Assembly: GCA_022790855.1 (NCBI GenBank)
Contig: JAAVYA010000001.1
Location: 1-64,000, forward strand
DNA: 64,000 nucleotides
Source: Lachnospiraceae bacterium
GTDB taxonomy: Bacteria; Bacillota; Clostridia; Lachnospirales; Lachnospiraceae
Direction: 5' to 3'
This document shows, piece after piece, positions 8,670 through 18,630 of the stretch; the stretch's first letter is position 1; each line of letters starts with the position of its first letter. Below the pieces are notes generated by a model. The model ran no database searches. It saw nothing but the letters and a program-made list of their open reading frames with translations, and had not been told where the DNA came from. Both the position numbers and the translations under genes were made by a program.

Positions 8670-10601
8670 CTATACATTTTGTAATGAGTTTTTCTCTTTT
8701 ACTTGAAACATCTTTCCCACCTCAAAATAGAACAATATCCAAAGAGGCTGTAAAAATACTTTTTCTATATTCATAAACATAGATAGAACAATAAATGTAA
8801 AAGCAACTAATTTTTTTGAAAATTCTTTCTTTTTTAATATGTTAAAACCCATCTCCAGCAATAATATAAGATACGGCACTACGCAAAAGATACCATACGT
8901 ATATGCAACTTCCAACAATGCATTACTGGCTCCCATTTTTTTCTGAAAAATCTGCAAACGAGCACTATGTCCAAACAAATTTAAACTGCGAATATAATTT
9001 TCCCATACTATTTTCCTATCTTTCCATTCATATCTAACCATCTCCATCCATCCCGAAATTTTTTCAAATGCGTCATCTGTTAAAACTTTCTCAGGCATGC
9101 TCTTATATATTTCGTTCACATAAATGATGTTTGTTCCAAGCTTTGAGGGCAAGAAATGATCCATATAGTATATAAAACCTATAGTACCTATTGATATTAC
9201 CAATGACAGAGTGAAAAAAGTAATATATCGACTAAATGTTTTCCAACCTTTTAATTTCTTATATATCCAAACAGTAAACAAGACAATAACCAGGAATAAG
9301 CATGCAAACACTCGCGTACAATATATATAATAAAGGCTGACACTTAGCCCCGTCATATTTATTACAATATTTAATCTTCTGCAAAGTGTTTTCTTCATAT
9401 CATCACTTAATTTTATTAAAAAAGCAATGAAGATACCTGTCATATATATTGCCATACTTTCATTATTAGAAAAGCATCCATTATATAGTACGCCTGGCCT
9501 TTTTTCACGAAAAATCAAGCAATATAATACTATTACTGGTAGTGTGTATGCAAGTCCTTGAATAATATTTCTAAAGTAAAAATCATAATTTCCTGTATTT
9601 TGCCATACAAAAAAACATCCCCCAAGTGCAAACCACAATATGATTCCTGAATATGGAATCTCCTTCTTTACTATTACATCTGATAGGGCTAACATAGCGC
9701 ATAAGAACAACCAATTACATACTATTGGCTTACGCCAATTTACATATTTTAATGGCATTTCCCATGATAAAAAAGAAATAGTTATAATTCCTGCTGTTAT
9801 TCCCAAAATAACATATCGTGTTGTCTCCAATTCTCCCATTTCATAAAATATATTCAAAGGAATCATCAGCAGAAATAGTAGACAAAATACGCCTGTCCTT
9901 AAACTATTCCTAGCTTTTACTGAAAACTTCCTATAAAAGCGCCCTCCTATACCATCTCCTATCCTACTAAAAACATACTGAATCTTTTTTATAAGCAAAT
10001 ACCAATCATAATTTCTAAAAAAATAAACAATTATACTTATAACTATATACTCACAAAATATCCATAAAATCCTCCACAAAAATTTTTTCATGATGAAATC
10101 AAAATTATTTTGACAAATTTTTGCTTCAGAAATTGAAAATGTTGTTCCTGAATACCCACATATTTCAATTCTAATAAATGATATGGTCCCTAACATGTCT
10201 AAGTCTACATAATTCCAGCCGTCTGTAACAACACATTCTATAACCTTTATTTCTTCCATCAGATCATTTAATAAATAGATTCGCCATTTCATCTCTGAAA
10301 CATTTAAACCACTTAATTCAAATTTGGCTTCCTTCCACTTATTAACATCACTGGAAACTACAAATAAAAGGTCTGCATTTTCATCTATAACATGAAAAAG
10401 GCTATCTGTATCTATATATTGGCATGATGCTGTTCCTATTCTCAGTTCTTCAGAACTAAAGTCATATACATTCCCATTTGACCAAAAGCTCCCCTGTTTA
10501 GCCCTTCCATTTCCGAACCAAAAAAAGGCCAGCATTATAGATATTAAAACACCTGAAATTGCCCATACCAGAAGCTTCCATCTTCTCCAACTACCAATCA
10601 T
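8670..10601 (-). CDS. Polytopic O-antigen polymerase/ligase-like protein with an N-terminal extracytoplasmic domain
   Basis: The start at 10601 (MIGSWRRWKLL) overlaps the upstream stop as ATGA and has an upstream GAGGGG, giving 643 residues. One membrane helix near the N-terminus is followed by about 150 residues of soluble, beta-rich sequence (from GSFWSNGNVYDFSSEEL to SGTTFSISEAKI). About ten further helices follow. Near the C-terminus DRKIVWENYIRSLNLFGHSA and NALLEVAYTYGI resemble the large Wzy/WaaL loop, where a glycan is polymerised or ligated from an undecaprenyl carrier. It is the second of two such genes in a row. The extra domain is unusual for the family and its function is unknown. 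Confidence 0.7.
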   Translation of the reverse strand: MIGSWRRWKLLVWAISGVLISIMLAFFWFGNGRAKQGSFWSNGNVYDFSSEELRIGTASCQYIDTDSLFHVIDENADLLFVVSSDVNKWKEAKFELSGLNVSEMKWRIYLLNDLMEEIKVIECVVTDGWNYVDLDMLGTISFIRIEICGYSGTTFSISEAKICQNNFDFIMKKFLWRILWIFCEYIVISIIVYFFRNYDWYLLIKKIQYVFSRIGDGIGGRFYRKFSVKARNSLRTGVFCLLFLLMIPLNIFYEMGELETTRYVILGITAGIITISFLSWEMPLKYVNWRKPIVCNWLFLCAMLALSDVIVKKEIPYSGIILWFALGGCFFVWQNTGNYDFYFRNIIQGLAYTLPVIVLYCLIFREKRPGVLYNGCFSNNESMAIYMTGIFIAFLIKLSDDMKKTLCRRLNIVINMTGLSVSLYYIYCTRVFACLFLVIVLFTVWIYKKLKGWKTFSRYITFFTLSLVISIGTIGFIYYMDHFLPSKLGTNIIYVNEIYKSMPEKVLTDDAFEKISGWMEMVRYEWKDRKIVWENYIRSLNLFGHSARLQIFQKKMGASNALLEVAYTYGIFCVVPYLILLLEMGFNILKKKEFSKKLVAFTFIVLSMFMNIEKVFLQPLWILFYFEVGKMFQVKEKNSLQNV

Positions 10602-12097
10602 CCTGAGTTCCCCTCTTTCGTACACTGCAGCATCAAAAATCCTAATACAAAATAAAAGGCACTCCAAATCTGCCACACCATTGGTAAATCATCTACAGAT
10701 TCTATCATTGTTGAAATAAAGTATACCAATAAAATCCCTATTACCAAAAAAGCGTTTTCATTTTCTCTTTCTTTCTCCCAGAATAAAAAAGCTCTACGGC
10801 ATACCTCTACTAGCAACATTATTACTACTACTCCTGCTATTAATCCATATGTATATGTAAACTTTAAAATCATATTATGCGCATAAGCAAGTGTTCCATT
10901 CACCAAAGCATCATCTCCATGTCCCCACAAGTTCATTTGCATAATATACTCTTTCCATATAGTCAAACGCCCTGAAGTCATATCATCCAATGTTATAGAC
11001 GTGCTCTTCTTTGAAAGGATCATTCCACCTTTAAATATTAGAATCGAACAAACGATGAGAAAAACTAAAGATAATATGGCTACCACATTCCGGGCAGAAA
11101 ACTTTATATGTTTCATCTTCTTTCCCAAAATAAACAAAACGCACCAAATAAAAAGTATTGTGCAAGATAAAATTGCTGTTCTACATTGCGATAATGTAAT
11201 CATTTTAATGCCTACTATAATTTCTCCAAAATAGAGTATCAATTTCCAATACTGACTTTTGGAACTAACAACTTGTATACAACGGTATACTATAACAAGT
11301 AAACACAATACAATCATAACTGAAAAAGGATTGGGATTTTTCCACATCCCAGAATATAGAATTTCCTCCTTCCACCATGGTTCTATAAAAACACAATAAG
11401 AAATAGTAAGAATATAAATAAATTCTATTCCATTAGCAAAGTCATCCCATAATTGCTCCGGTTTCTCCATTCGTTCCCATGTCCGATACAGGAGTCCAAA
11501 AGATGAAAGCATCCATAATTCTACAAAACCTACTCGTTTTTGTATGATAATATCTGATATAAACTGAATAATACACAATAACCACCAGAGTTTTTTAATC
11601 CTATTTACTTTATAAAAAGCTTGCCGCTTTGGAACTATCCAAAAAACAAGAATGCACATAAAACTTATAAAAAAAATCACGGTGTATCCATAGCTTTTTC
11701 TGGCTCCAGCCATATGTGCCAAATATCCTAACATCAATATAAATATAATTGAAAGACTTCTTCCTATTGCATAAAGCCTTGCATTGCCTTTGACCCTTTT
11801 AATATATTTCAATATGCAGTCTACACATTTTTCATACCCTATTATAATCTTATTTAATAAACACCTCCCTTTTTGCATGAGCCTCTCGATTTTTTTAGAA
11901 AATAGGAATGAAAGTATTGAAATAACAAAAAACAATTCTATGCATAGTAATAAATACTGCTTTTTATTAACAACGGCCTCATATTCACTGTTATAGAACT
12001 GTGATAAACTGCCACCCGTTAATAACATTGCCGCAATCGCAATACTAAGAAAACATTCCATTATAATCCAATATAAAAATATATTTTTCTTTCTCAT
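10598..12097 (-). CDS. O-antigen ligase/polymerase (Wzy/WaaL-like) membrane protein
   Basis: A 499-residue protein with about twelve hydrophobic helices. The C-terminal half has SQCRTAILS followed by the loop GRLTIWKEYIMQMNLWGHG and NGTLAYAHNMIL, which is the Wzy_C-like pattern (R, GRxxxW, GxG, HN). Such proteins polymerise or transfer undecaprenyl-linked glycans on the outer face of the membrane. The ATG at 12097 follows the TagF-like gene by 28 bases, and the stop overlaps the next gene by four bases, implying translational coupling. Polymerase and ligase cannot be told apart from sequence. Confidence 0.8.
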   Translation of the reverse strand: MRKKNIFLYWIIMECFLSIAIAAMLLTGGSLSQFYNSEYEAVVNKKQYLLLCIELFFVISILSFLFSKKIERLMQKGRCLLNKIIIGYEKCVDCILKYIKRVKGNARLYAIGRSLSIIFILMLGYLAHMAGARKSYGYTVIFFISFMCILVFWIVPKRQAFYKVNRIKKLWWLLCIIQFISDIIIQKRVGFVELWMLSSFGLLYRTWERMEKPEQLWDDFANGIEFIYILTISYCVFIEPWWKEEILYSGMWKNPNPFSVMIVLCLLVIVYRCIQVVSSKSQYWKLILYFGEIIVGIKMITLSQCRTAILSCTILFIWCVLFILGKKMKHIKFSARNVVAILSLVFLIVCSILIFKGGMILSKKSTSITLDDMTSGRLTIWKEYIMQMNLWGHGDDALVNGTLAYAHNMILKFTYTYGLIAGVVVIMLLVEVCRRAFLFWEKERENENAFLVIGILLVYFISTMIESVDDLPMVWQIWSAFYFVLGFLMLQCTKEGNSG

Positions 12098-12124
12098 CTC
12101 TATTCTCTCGGTTATCCTTTTTAC

Positions 12125-12133
12125 ATTATATCA
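12125..12133 (-). promoter_or_regulatory. Candidate extended -10 promoter before the Wzy-like pair
   Basis: Minus-strand TGATATAAT (TGnTATAAT) ends at 12125, just upstream of the ATG at 12097, with only a weak -35 (TAAACT, 3/6) 17 bases further up. It overlaps the 3' end of the TagF-like gene and could give internal expression of the two polymerase-like genes. Confidence 0.35.
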
Positions 12134-14156
12134 AATTTAATTCCACCAGTTTATCATATATTCTCTCTATATTCTTTCCATCATGAAACTCATTGATTGT
12201 ATTATAATTTCTCTCATGTTCAGAGGTTCTAGCCGCATTCAATACCACTTTTCCATTTTGTATAATTCGAACAATAGCTTCTTCTAATTCCTCCAAGCTA
12301 AATGCCCTGAATCCAATATATTCTTCTTCTGTGGGAATTAGTCCACCACATGCTAACTCATACTCCACAATGTCCTCTTGGTAAAAAAGTACTGCTGCCC
12401 CCTGATAAAAGCTATTATATGCTACTGACGAATAATCAGTAATCATTAATTTTGTTATTTCCAAAACATCGCTGATTGGCCGATTCCACATACGCTCTTT
12501 CAAAGATGTTGTTTCTAACAAATAATGGATTCTAGGATGTGCCACTATTAAAATTTTATCCTCTGAAATGTATCTTTTTAGTATGTCATATATTTCAAGT
12601 ATTGCATGATAATATCTCGAATTTTCAAAATCATCTAATCTTTCTTCATAAGGTTTAAATGTTAGCATAATAGTAACATAATCATCAGAGCTTTGCATAA
12701 TATGCTTATATGGAATTGTACTAAAAATTGGCAAACCCGTATTTAAAACTCTTTCCTCTGGGAGATGAAGCATATCCACAACAACATCTCTTTCTTTTTT
12801 GCTTCCCACAAAAATATATCTGGGTTCCGCTTCCCTCCCTGCAACAAACGCAGATGCCCGGCCATGGCATTTCATATATGTGACGCCATGCTGTAGAAAA
12901 ACAAAACGCAATTCTATCATTCTAAGACGAATATATTTGTTTCCACTTCTCAGAATATTAAGATGTGCTGGAGCTTCTGTTGTGATTGCATTATCTGCCC
13001 TATAAAGAAGCCAATAATATTTTGCTGAATATTTAGTAACGACATTTTTATTGTTACAGATCCTATCAAAATCATCGGAATTTGCATCAATAACATAATA
13101 ATTATGAGAAGACTTTAATTTGTTTGCCAATGAAAAAACCTCATATGTGCCTTCCTCCGCTTTCAGCGTTTCTTTTTCAAAATAAAGGTTTACTTTTTTT
13201 CTGGAGATAATACGCACAGCTCTACCAAGATAGTATAAAATGCAAGAGCACACCCTGTTTTCCCAAAATAGGTACTTTTTTGTTAATTCATAAGTATCTG
13301 CCGGCCTTATTACAAGAATAATATTTCCTCTTGCATTCCGTCGAATAAACAGCATCATTCCATCACGTATCGTTTTAACACACGGAACAAAATACTTTTT
13401 TGAAACTGTTATTTTCCTTTTTCTTTTAGGAAGCCCATATGAAACTTTAAACCCGTTTATCTCTATTTCAGCATTTATACCACTATTTATGGTAGCAGTC
13501 GACTGTAAAATATCACTCAATAGAAACTTTGTTCTCTGCATTCCTCCCTGAAGAAGTATTTTTAAAATATTAGTATTTCTTTCCTTAATCGGAAATTGAC
13601 ATTCACAAGTCAAATCTGACACGCAAATATCTTGTTTTCCCACTTCCAAATTTAAATACTTATTTACAAAATATCCTATCGAGCAAATATGAAGCCTCTT
13701 TTTATTCATCGCCAGTTTTAATACTCTAACCTTAAATGGAAGCAACCGCTTTAATAAAACTTCCGGTCTCCCTTTGGTATACTTTATTTTTTTCCCATCT
13801 GAATATACCAATATATATTCTATTTTTTCATCATTCGAAATTTCATTATCAAGTTCTGATTCTTCCGGCTCCTGCTCTTCCTGATTTACTTCTTCTTCCA
13901 GATTTTCTAAATCTTCCGCTACATTCTCGCTATCTTCGAATGCAAAATCTTCCTCCGGTTGTACATACTCATATTTATTAAAATAAAAGATTTGATTTCT
14001 ATCCTCATTTTTTGTTATTTTAACATAGGAGGTGTAAACTTTATTCGTTTTCATCTCAAATGCATTTACCGCCTGGATATCTGCCTCATTCACTCGTTCC
14101 CGGTGGTTCCATATTTTTAAAATTCCATTTTCTTCACTAATTTCTATTTGGCTCAT
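12126..14156 (-). CDS. CDP-glycerol:polyol-phosphate transferase family protein (TagF-like) with a long N-terminal extension
   Basis: A 676-residue protein. The C-terminal half carries the TagF/TagB signatures: FVFLQHGVTYMK with the conserved His, VAHPRIHYLL with the second His, and LMITDYSSVAYNSFYQG near residue 545. These enzymes move glycerol-phosphate or ribitol-phosphate from a CDP carrier onto a lipid-linked acceptor at the inner membrane face. The first 330 or so residues are not a family core and include an acidic low-complexity stretch (about 68-108). No membrane helix is obvious, as usual for this peripheral class. The start has AGAGG about nine bases upstream. Donor (CDP-glycerol or another CDP-polyol) is unknown; no tarD/tagD-type gene is in the window. 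Confidence 0.88.
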   Translation of the reverse strand: MSQIEISEENGILKIWNHRERVNEADIQAVNAFEMKTNKVYTSYVKITKNEDRNQIFYFNKYEYVQPEEDFAFEDSENVAEDLENLEEEVNQEEQEPEESELDNEISNDEKIEYILVYSDGKKIKYTKGRPEVLLKRLLPFKVRVLKLAMNKKRLHICSIGYFVNKYLNLEVGKQDICVSDLTCECQFPIKERNTNILKILLQGGMQRTKFLLSDILQSTATINSGINAEIEINGFKVSYGLPKRKRKITVSKKYFVPCVKTIRDGMMLFIRRNARGNIILVIRPADTYELTKKYLFWENRVCSCILYYLGRAVRIISRKKVNLYFEKETLKAEEGTYEVFSLANKLKSSHNYYVIDANSDDFDRICNNKNVVTKYSAKYYWLLYRADNAITTEAPAHLNILRSGNKYIRLRMIELRFVFLQHGVTYMKCHGRASAFVAGREAEPRYIFVGSKKERDVVVDMLHLPEERVLNTGLPIFSTIPYKHIMQSSDDYVTIMLTFKPYEERLDDFENSRYYHAILEIYDILKRYISEDKILIVAHPRIHYLLETTSLKERMWNRPISDVLEITKLMITDYSSVAYNSFYQGAAVLFYQEDIVEYELACGGLIPTEEEYIGFRAFSLEELEEAIVRIIQNGKVVLNAARTSEHERNYNTINEFHDGKNIERIYDKLVELNLI

Positions 14157-14184
14157 ATCACACCTCTTCTCCTAATATTATCTT

Positions 14185-14916
14185 TTATGCCATGAACTTT
14201 TCATATGCAGGAAGTACTTCCTTTGCCTTTCCCTGCATCCTTATTTCTCCATCATGAAGCCATAAAATCGTATCACATAAGCTTTTTAAAGTCTCTGAAC
14301 TATGCGAAACAATGATTACTGTCCGATCATCCTTCTGTATTAACTGTTTCATCTTTTTAAAGCTCTTTTTCTTAAATTTTGCATCACCGACACTTAATAC
14401 TTCATCAATCAGCATTATGTCCGTTTCTAAAATTGCCGTTATAGAAAAAGACAGCTTTGAATACATCCCTGATGAATAGGTTTTTACTGGTCTGTCAATA
14501 AATTTCCCTAACTCCGAAAAATCAATAATCTCATCAATTTTCGTCCGAATAAACTCCTCACTAAATCCTAATAGAAGACCTGATAAATAGATATTTTCGC
14601 GCCCAGTCAAATTTTTTTGGAAACCAACGCCAATGGAAAGCAGGGAAATACTGTTATCATGCACATTAATTGTCCCCTCATCTGGAGAAAAAATACCTGC
14701 CAGTGCACGCAATAACGTTGATTTTCCACTGCCATTTTTTCCTACAATCCCCAGAATTTGCCCCCTTTCAACTTTAAAGGAAATCCCTTTAATGGCTTCA
14801 AATATTTCTACGTTACTTTTCTTTATCTTAAAAAAACTCCTTTTAATAGAAATTTTATTTAAACATCTATATTGAATTTTCAAGTTATCTACTTCAATCG
14901 CATATTCTTCTGCCAT
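14185..14916 (-). CDS. tagH: Teichoic-acid/polysaccharide ABC exporter ATPase (TagH-like)
   Basis: A 243-residue ABC ATPase with Walker A GKNGSGKST (59-67), signature YSSGM, Walker B IMLIDEVL and switch histidine VSHSS. The EVLSVGDAKFKKKS stretch after Walker B is typical of the TagH/Wzt/RfbB polysaccharide-export subfamily. It lacks both the C-terminal cargo-recognition domain seen in the other exporter of this window (25749-27011) and the extracellular tail of Bacillus TagH. Its ATG overlaps the stop of the permease gene (TAATG), so the two are coupled. It should power export of a polymer made by the neighbouring CDP-polyol transferases. Confidence 0.92.
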   Translation of the reverse strand: MAEEYAIEVDNLKIQYRCLNKISIKRSFFKIKKSNVEIFEAIKGISFKVERGQILGIVGKNGSGKSTLLRALAGIFSPDEGTINVHDNSISLLSIGVGFQKNLTGRENIYLSGLLLGFSEEFIRTKIDEIIDFSELGKFIDRPVKTYSSGMYSKLSFSITAILETDIMLIDEVLSVGDAKFKKKSFKKMKQLIQKDDRTVIIVSHSSETLKSLCDTILWLHDGEIRMQGKAKEVLPAYEKFMA

Positions 14917-15701
14917 TATATCACCTTCACGTAACTATTCTCGTTTTTATAAATTGTCCTAATACCAACTGCAGATATCACCAAACCGACTACCAACCAC
15001 AGTAACATGAGTTTTCTATGCGGCATGTTGCAATATAACATACATTCCCTCATATCATCAATAATCAGAGCAACCGGATTACACTTCAGTAAAACGGTTA
15101 TATAAGGTTCCGGCAACTTACCTTTAATGGAATAAAAAATACCCGACATATAAAACACCAAACGTAAAAAAACATTTACAACATTTGCTAAATCCTCTAC
15201 ATATACACCAAAATGTAGCATAATACTGCTCACTGCAAACGTGATTACAATAAGAGTTAGCAGCAAAGGAAAAATATAAAAAATATGGAAGGATAATTGA
15301 ACACGGTAAATCAACATCAATATTATGACTAACGAAAACGATACCAGCATTTTAAATCCATTAGCCATTAATTTTACAAATATAAGAGTATATTTCGGAA
15401 TATATACCTTTTTTACTATATGGCTATTCTTTGAGACAATTTTTACACTTTGTTTTACTGTTTTTTCAAAAAACTGCCAACATGAAAGACCAATAAAAAC
15501 AAAGATAGGAAAATATTGAATTTTTTGTTTGAAAACAATAATAGATATAAACGTATAAACCAGCATAAACAATAACGGATCTAAAATCCACCAAAGCCAG
15601 CTTAAATGCGAATTCGCAACTTCTGACTTTAATTCTGATTTTGCTGAAACAAATGCATAATTAAAATATTTCTTAATATCATGGATAAACTTTTTATACA
15701 T
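14916..15701 (-). CDS. tagG: Teichoic-acid/polysaccharide ABC exporter permease (TagG-like)
   Basis: A 261-residue ABC-2 type permease with six hydrophobic helices. Family landmarks are HLSWLWWILDPLLFMLVY near the N-terminus and RLVFYMSGIFYSIKGKLP then CNPVALIIDDMRECML toward the C-terminus, the polysaccharide-export pattern. It is coupled to the ATPase by a TAATG overlap, and it is flanked by CDP-glycerol transferase-like genes. That context, not sequence alone, argues for a teichoic-like cargo rather than the rhamnose glycan. Confidence 0.9.
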   Translation of the reverse strand: MYKKFIHDIKKYFNYAFVSAKSELKSEVANSHLSWLWWILDPLLFMLVYTFISIIVFKQKIQYFPIFVFIGLSCWQFFEKTVKQSVKIVSKNSHIVKKVYIPKYTLIFVKLMANGFKMLVSFSLVIILMLIYRVQLSFHIFYIFPLLLTLIVITFAVSSIMLHFGVYVEDLANVVNVFLRLVFYMSGIFYSIKGKLPEPYITVLLKCNPVALIIDDMRECMLYCNMPHRKLMLLWLVVGLVISAVGIRTIYKNENSYVKVI

Positions 15702-15727
15702 CTTTTACTCCATCTTTCATCCTTGTT

Positions 15728-17371
15728 CTATAACAACTCTTTCATAATGGCTTCGCAAATACGTTGACTATTCTTATCATCTACATATTTAAAATAATAA
15801 TTATATTGCTCTTTTTGTTGTTCACTTAAAGAGAAACCGCTTTTTATACATTGTTCTAAATGCTTTAACAACTCTTCCGTGTTTTTCGCTGTCGAACCAA
15901 AAAGATCACATTCCATATTGATATAACTTCCATGTACTTGTAAATAATCTTGTAAGTCAAACTGATAAAATAGAACCGGTTTTCTCTGATAAAACATATC
16001 CCACGCCGTACTCGAATAATCAGTGACCAGCATTCGGCTTTTCATCATAAGTTCATTGAGTGGTATTTCACCAAACTCTAAAATTTTCACACGATCTGAT
16101 TCAATGGAAAACTCTCCAATATAGTTTCTGAACTTTGTATGCAAATAAAAATCTGCTTCCAAATCATATCGTTTTAATAAATCATGAAAAGATTCATTAT
16201 TTAATAAATCATAGTAATTCCTATAATAATTACTTTCTTTAAACTGCTCTTCTGTACAATCCTCCAACCAGCTTCTCCAGGTTGGCATAATTAGTATTTT
16301 GTTGCTTCTCCCAGACTTGTCACGCAAAACATCCCATCGTGCAAAACCCGTCACCGGAATCTGATGTTCTGAATATCCAAAGTTATTAAATACTATTTTC
16401 TTCTCAAAATCTGATGTAACAATGAACAAATCACATTGCCCTGATTTTCCCTTGCCGTAGAAAAAGTCTACTTTTTTCATTGCAGTAACTCCGTGTTGAA
16501 GAAAAACAAGTTTCTTCTTCTTTATAAAAGGAACTAACGCACTTCCCTTTCTCCTCCAAGGATATACATGAGCCTTTGCGTCTGTACTAATCAGTAATTT
16601 GGCTGCCAGGGCATATGTTATATGGCGAATAGTCATAAAATCTAATACATTCTTTTGATAGGAAATCAACTTATCGCGATCTGGCGAATTCTTGGTTATC
16701 ACATAAAAAATCTTGCATCCCATCACCTTTTCCATACTATTGTCCATGCAATACTTAAAAAAATAGTACCCATTATCCTGTGCCATTTGCGAATATTTCT
16801 CATAAACCAAACATATACGCTTAGATTTCAGGTATGGAAACGTTGCACAAAAACGAAGCGCGGCTAGTCTTTCTTTCAATTTGATTCTATAGTCATCATA
16901 TTCTCCGCGCATTCGATATTGTAAAACAATTTTCCTTGCCCCATTTACATAAGGGTATACAAACATACCGTTTCCATAGCAATAAGAATTATCAAAAAAA
17001 ATAGAGCAGTATTTCGCATAATTCAAATAGCTTCGGTTATAAAGCTGCATTGCAGCTTCTCTAGCTCCATCCGTCACGGTAACAGTAAACACCCAATTTA
17101 ATGGCTTTAATGATATTTCATCAAATTGAATTACACTTTCATATATAGTTCTTTTGCTATTTTTCCGCACTAATCTTATATCAAATATATATTCTTCAAA
17201 ATCCGCCTCTCGTTTTGTATCATAAGACAGCTTTAAACCAGAATAACTTACTCCTTCGTCCATTATTGTAGGTACACATATCCTATAAAATAATTTGTTC
17301 TTTCTTACCTTCGCATAAAGCACTTTACCTTCCACTTGATCTTCTTCTACTTGTTTTAAAAAATCACTCAT
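15728..17371 (-). CDS. CDP-glycerol glycerophosphotransferase family protein (TagF/TagB-like)
   Basis: A 547-residue protein with the family core in its C-terminal two thirds: LVFLQHGVTAMKKVD (conserved His), LMPTWRSWL-type nucleotide-site sequence (ILIMPTWRSWLED), DFYLHTKFRNYI (second His) and MLVTDYSSTAWDMFYQ near residue 450. The N-terminal 150 residues are a separate, beta-rich domain of unknown role. It likely adds or polymerises glycerol- or ribitol-phosphate on an undecaprenyl-linked acceptor. Its stop and start are within a few bases of its neighbours, so it belongs to the same transcript as the TagGH-like exporter. Primase and polymerase roles among the three paralogues cannot be assigned. 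Confidence 0.88.
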   Translation of the reverse strand: MSDFLKQVEEDQVEGKVLYAKVRKNKLFYRICVPTIMDEGVSYSGLKLSYDTKREADFEEYIFDIRLVRKNSKRTIYESVIQFDEISLKPLNWVFTVTVTDGAREAAMQLYNRSYLNYAKYCSIFFDNSYCYGNGMFVYPYVNGARKIVLQYRMRGEYDDYRIKLKERLAALRFCATFPYLKSKRICLVYEKYSQMAQDNGYYFFKYCMDNSMEKVMGCKIFYVITKNSPDRDKLISYQKNVLDFMTIRHITYALAAKLLISTDAKAHVYPWRRKGSALVPFIKKKKLVFLQHGVTAMKKVDFFYGKGKSGQCDLFIVTSDFEKKIVFNNFGYSEHQIPVTGFARWDVLRDKSGRSNKILIMPTWRSWLEDCTEEQFKESNYYRNYYDLLNNESFHDLLKRYDLEADFYLHTKFRNYIGEFSIESDRVKILEFGEIPLNELMMKSRMLVTDYSSTAWDMFYQRKPVLFYQFDLQDYLQVHGSYINMECDLFGSTAKNTEELLKHLEQCIKSGFSLSEQQKEQYNYYFKYVDDKNSQRICEAIMKELL

Positions 17372-17372
17372 T

Positions 17373-18572
17373 TTAGATTTTCCTTATCGCTAAATAATTT
17401 TTTTCACAATTATTACTGCTAATATTACCAAAAAAATCATTTGACCGTTTTTTATATTTATCCTCTATTCCAAAATCTCTATCTAGCGTCTTTTTTACTT
17501 CCGTCAATAAGTCATCCAAATTACCGCATACTTTTCCAAATCCATCCTTCTGATAGTTAAAATATCCCTCTTTATACTGTCCACGCCGAAACATTTCATA
17601 ATCAAACTGATAATAAAACAGCGGTTTCTCCATATAAGCGAAATCCATTGCAATACTGGAGTAATCTGTAATCAGCAGGTTTGACTCTTTCAACAATTCC
17701 TGTACATCATACTCCGGCCATTTGGCCAAGATAATGTTAGGATATCCCAATTTAAAATAACTCAAATATTTCTGCATCCCTCTATGGGGATAAAATACTA
17801 AAGTTATATGTTCTTCCTCCAACAGGTGATGCAACTTTTTACTTTGAAGCAAACCTATCCAATTCTGATAATACAATGTCTCTTTAAAATTATTTACATC
17901 CTCCATCTCATAAGATCGGCTGGTAGGAAGGCTTATCCAATTTCTCCATGTCGGCATTACTAACAATTGCCTGTTTCCTTCACTTGTATCATATAAATTA
18001 TCAAACCGGCAAAATCCCAGATTCTGCACCCACCCTTGAGGATAACCGAATCGCTCTTTTACATATTGATATTCTCTCTCAACTGCACAAACAAATAAGC
18101 GCATCTTTGTATTTTTATAATGTAAAAAATCAGCATCATCCTTTGTAATTCCATGTTGCAAGAAAATGCGGGTATTCTTCAAAATACCATACACCTCAAG
18201 AAGGTAACACACTGCTGCATTTGGTTTCCCCTCTTTTTGGGAACTGATATTCTTCGATGCACTTAGGTAATAAATCCAATGCAAAAAACTGCCATATTGG
18301 ACAACTTCCCCTAGGTCTTTCACCCTCGCATAATCCGGTGACTTCTTATCAATGGCATATATTACATCTTGATCTTTATGATGCTCTCGTATATAACGGA
18401 ATAGCCAGTACCCATTATCACGTGCTTCATTTTTATTATCGCAAATGACCCATAAATCTTTCCTTTTCCTCCGGTAAACGGCTGCAATCGGCACTGCCAG
18501 TAAAAACAAGAATATATGGCCAATGTCTTTAACCTCGACCCTTTGAAGCTTTTGCCATAGGCTTTCTCCCAT
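17373..18572 (-). CDS. CDP-glycerol glycerophosphotransferase family protein (TagB-like, short)
   Basis: Start chosen at 18572 (MGESLWQKL), which has GAGGTG about seven bases upstream; the ATG at 18593 has no good site and lies at the predicted transcription start. The 399-residue product has a single N-terminal hydrophobic segment (HIFLFLLAVPIAAVY), then IFLQHGITKDD, LLVMPTWRNWI, FYPHRGMQKY and LLITDYSSIAMDFAYMEKP. This is the size and layout of TagB-type primases that add the first glycerol-phosphate to the linkage unit; that assignment is inference. It is the first gene behind a strong promoter at 18602-18630 and opens the AT-rich module. Confidence 0.88.
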   Translation of the reverse strand: MGESLWQKLQRVEVKDIGHIFLFLLAVPIAAVYRRKRKDLWVICDNKNEARDNGYWLFRYIREHHKDQDVIYAIDKKSPDYARVKDLGEVVQYGSFLHWIYYLSASKNISSQKEGKPNAAVCYLLEVYGILKNTRIFLQHGITKDDADFLHYKNTKMRLFVCAVEREYQYVKERFGYPQGWVQNLGFCRFDNLYDTSEGNRQLLVMPTWRNWISLPTSRSYEMEDVNNFKETLYYQNWIGLLQSKKLHHLLEEEHITLVFYPHRGMQKYLSYFKLGYPNIILAKWPEYDVQELLKESNLLITDYSSIAMDFAYMEKPLFYYQFDYEMFRRGQYKEGYFNYQKDGFGKVCGNLDDLLTEVKKTLDRDFGIEDKYKKRSNDFFGNISSNNCEKNYLAIRKI

Positions 18573-18601
18573 TTTCACACCTCGTTCTCTCATGCTTTTC
18601 T

Positions 18602-18630
18602 AATATAACATATACTGTTCCGTACGTCAA
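18602..18630 (-). promoter_or_regulatory. Strong extended -10 promoter opening the AT-rich teichoic-like module
   Basis: Minus-strand TTGACG (18625-18630), a 17-base spacer and TATATT (18602-18607) preceded by TGT, so an extended -10. Predicted start near 18595 gives a leader of about 23 bases to the ATG at 18572. It lies exactly where base composition changes. Confidence 0.72.

Noticed and set aside
18572-18593. Upstream ATG for the short TagB-like protein
   Set aside because: It falls at the predicted transcription start and has no binding site; the ATG at 18572 has GAGGTG at good spacing.
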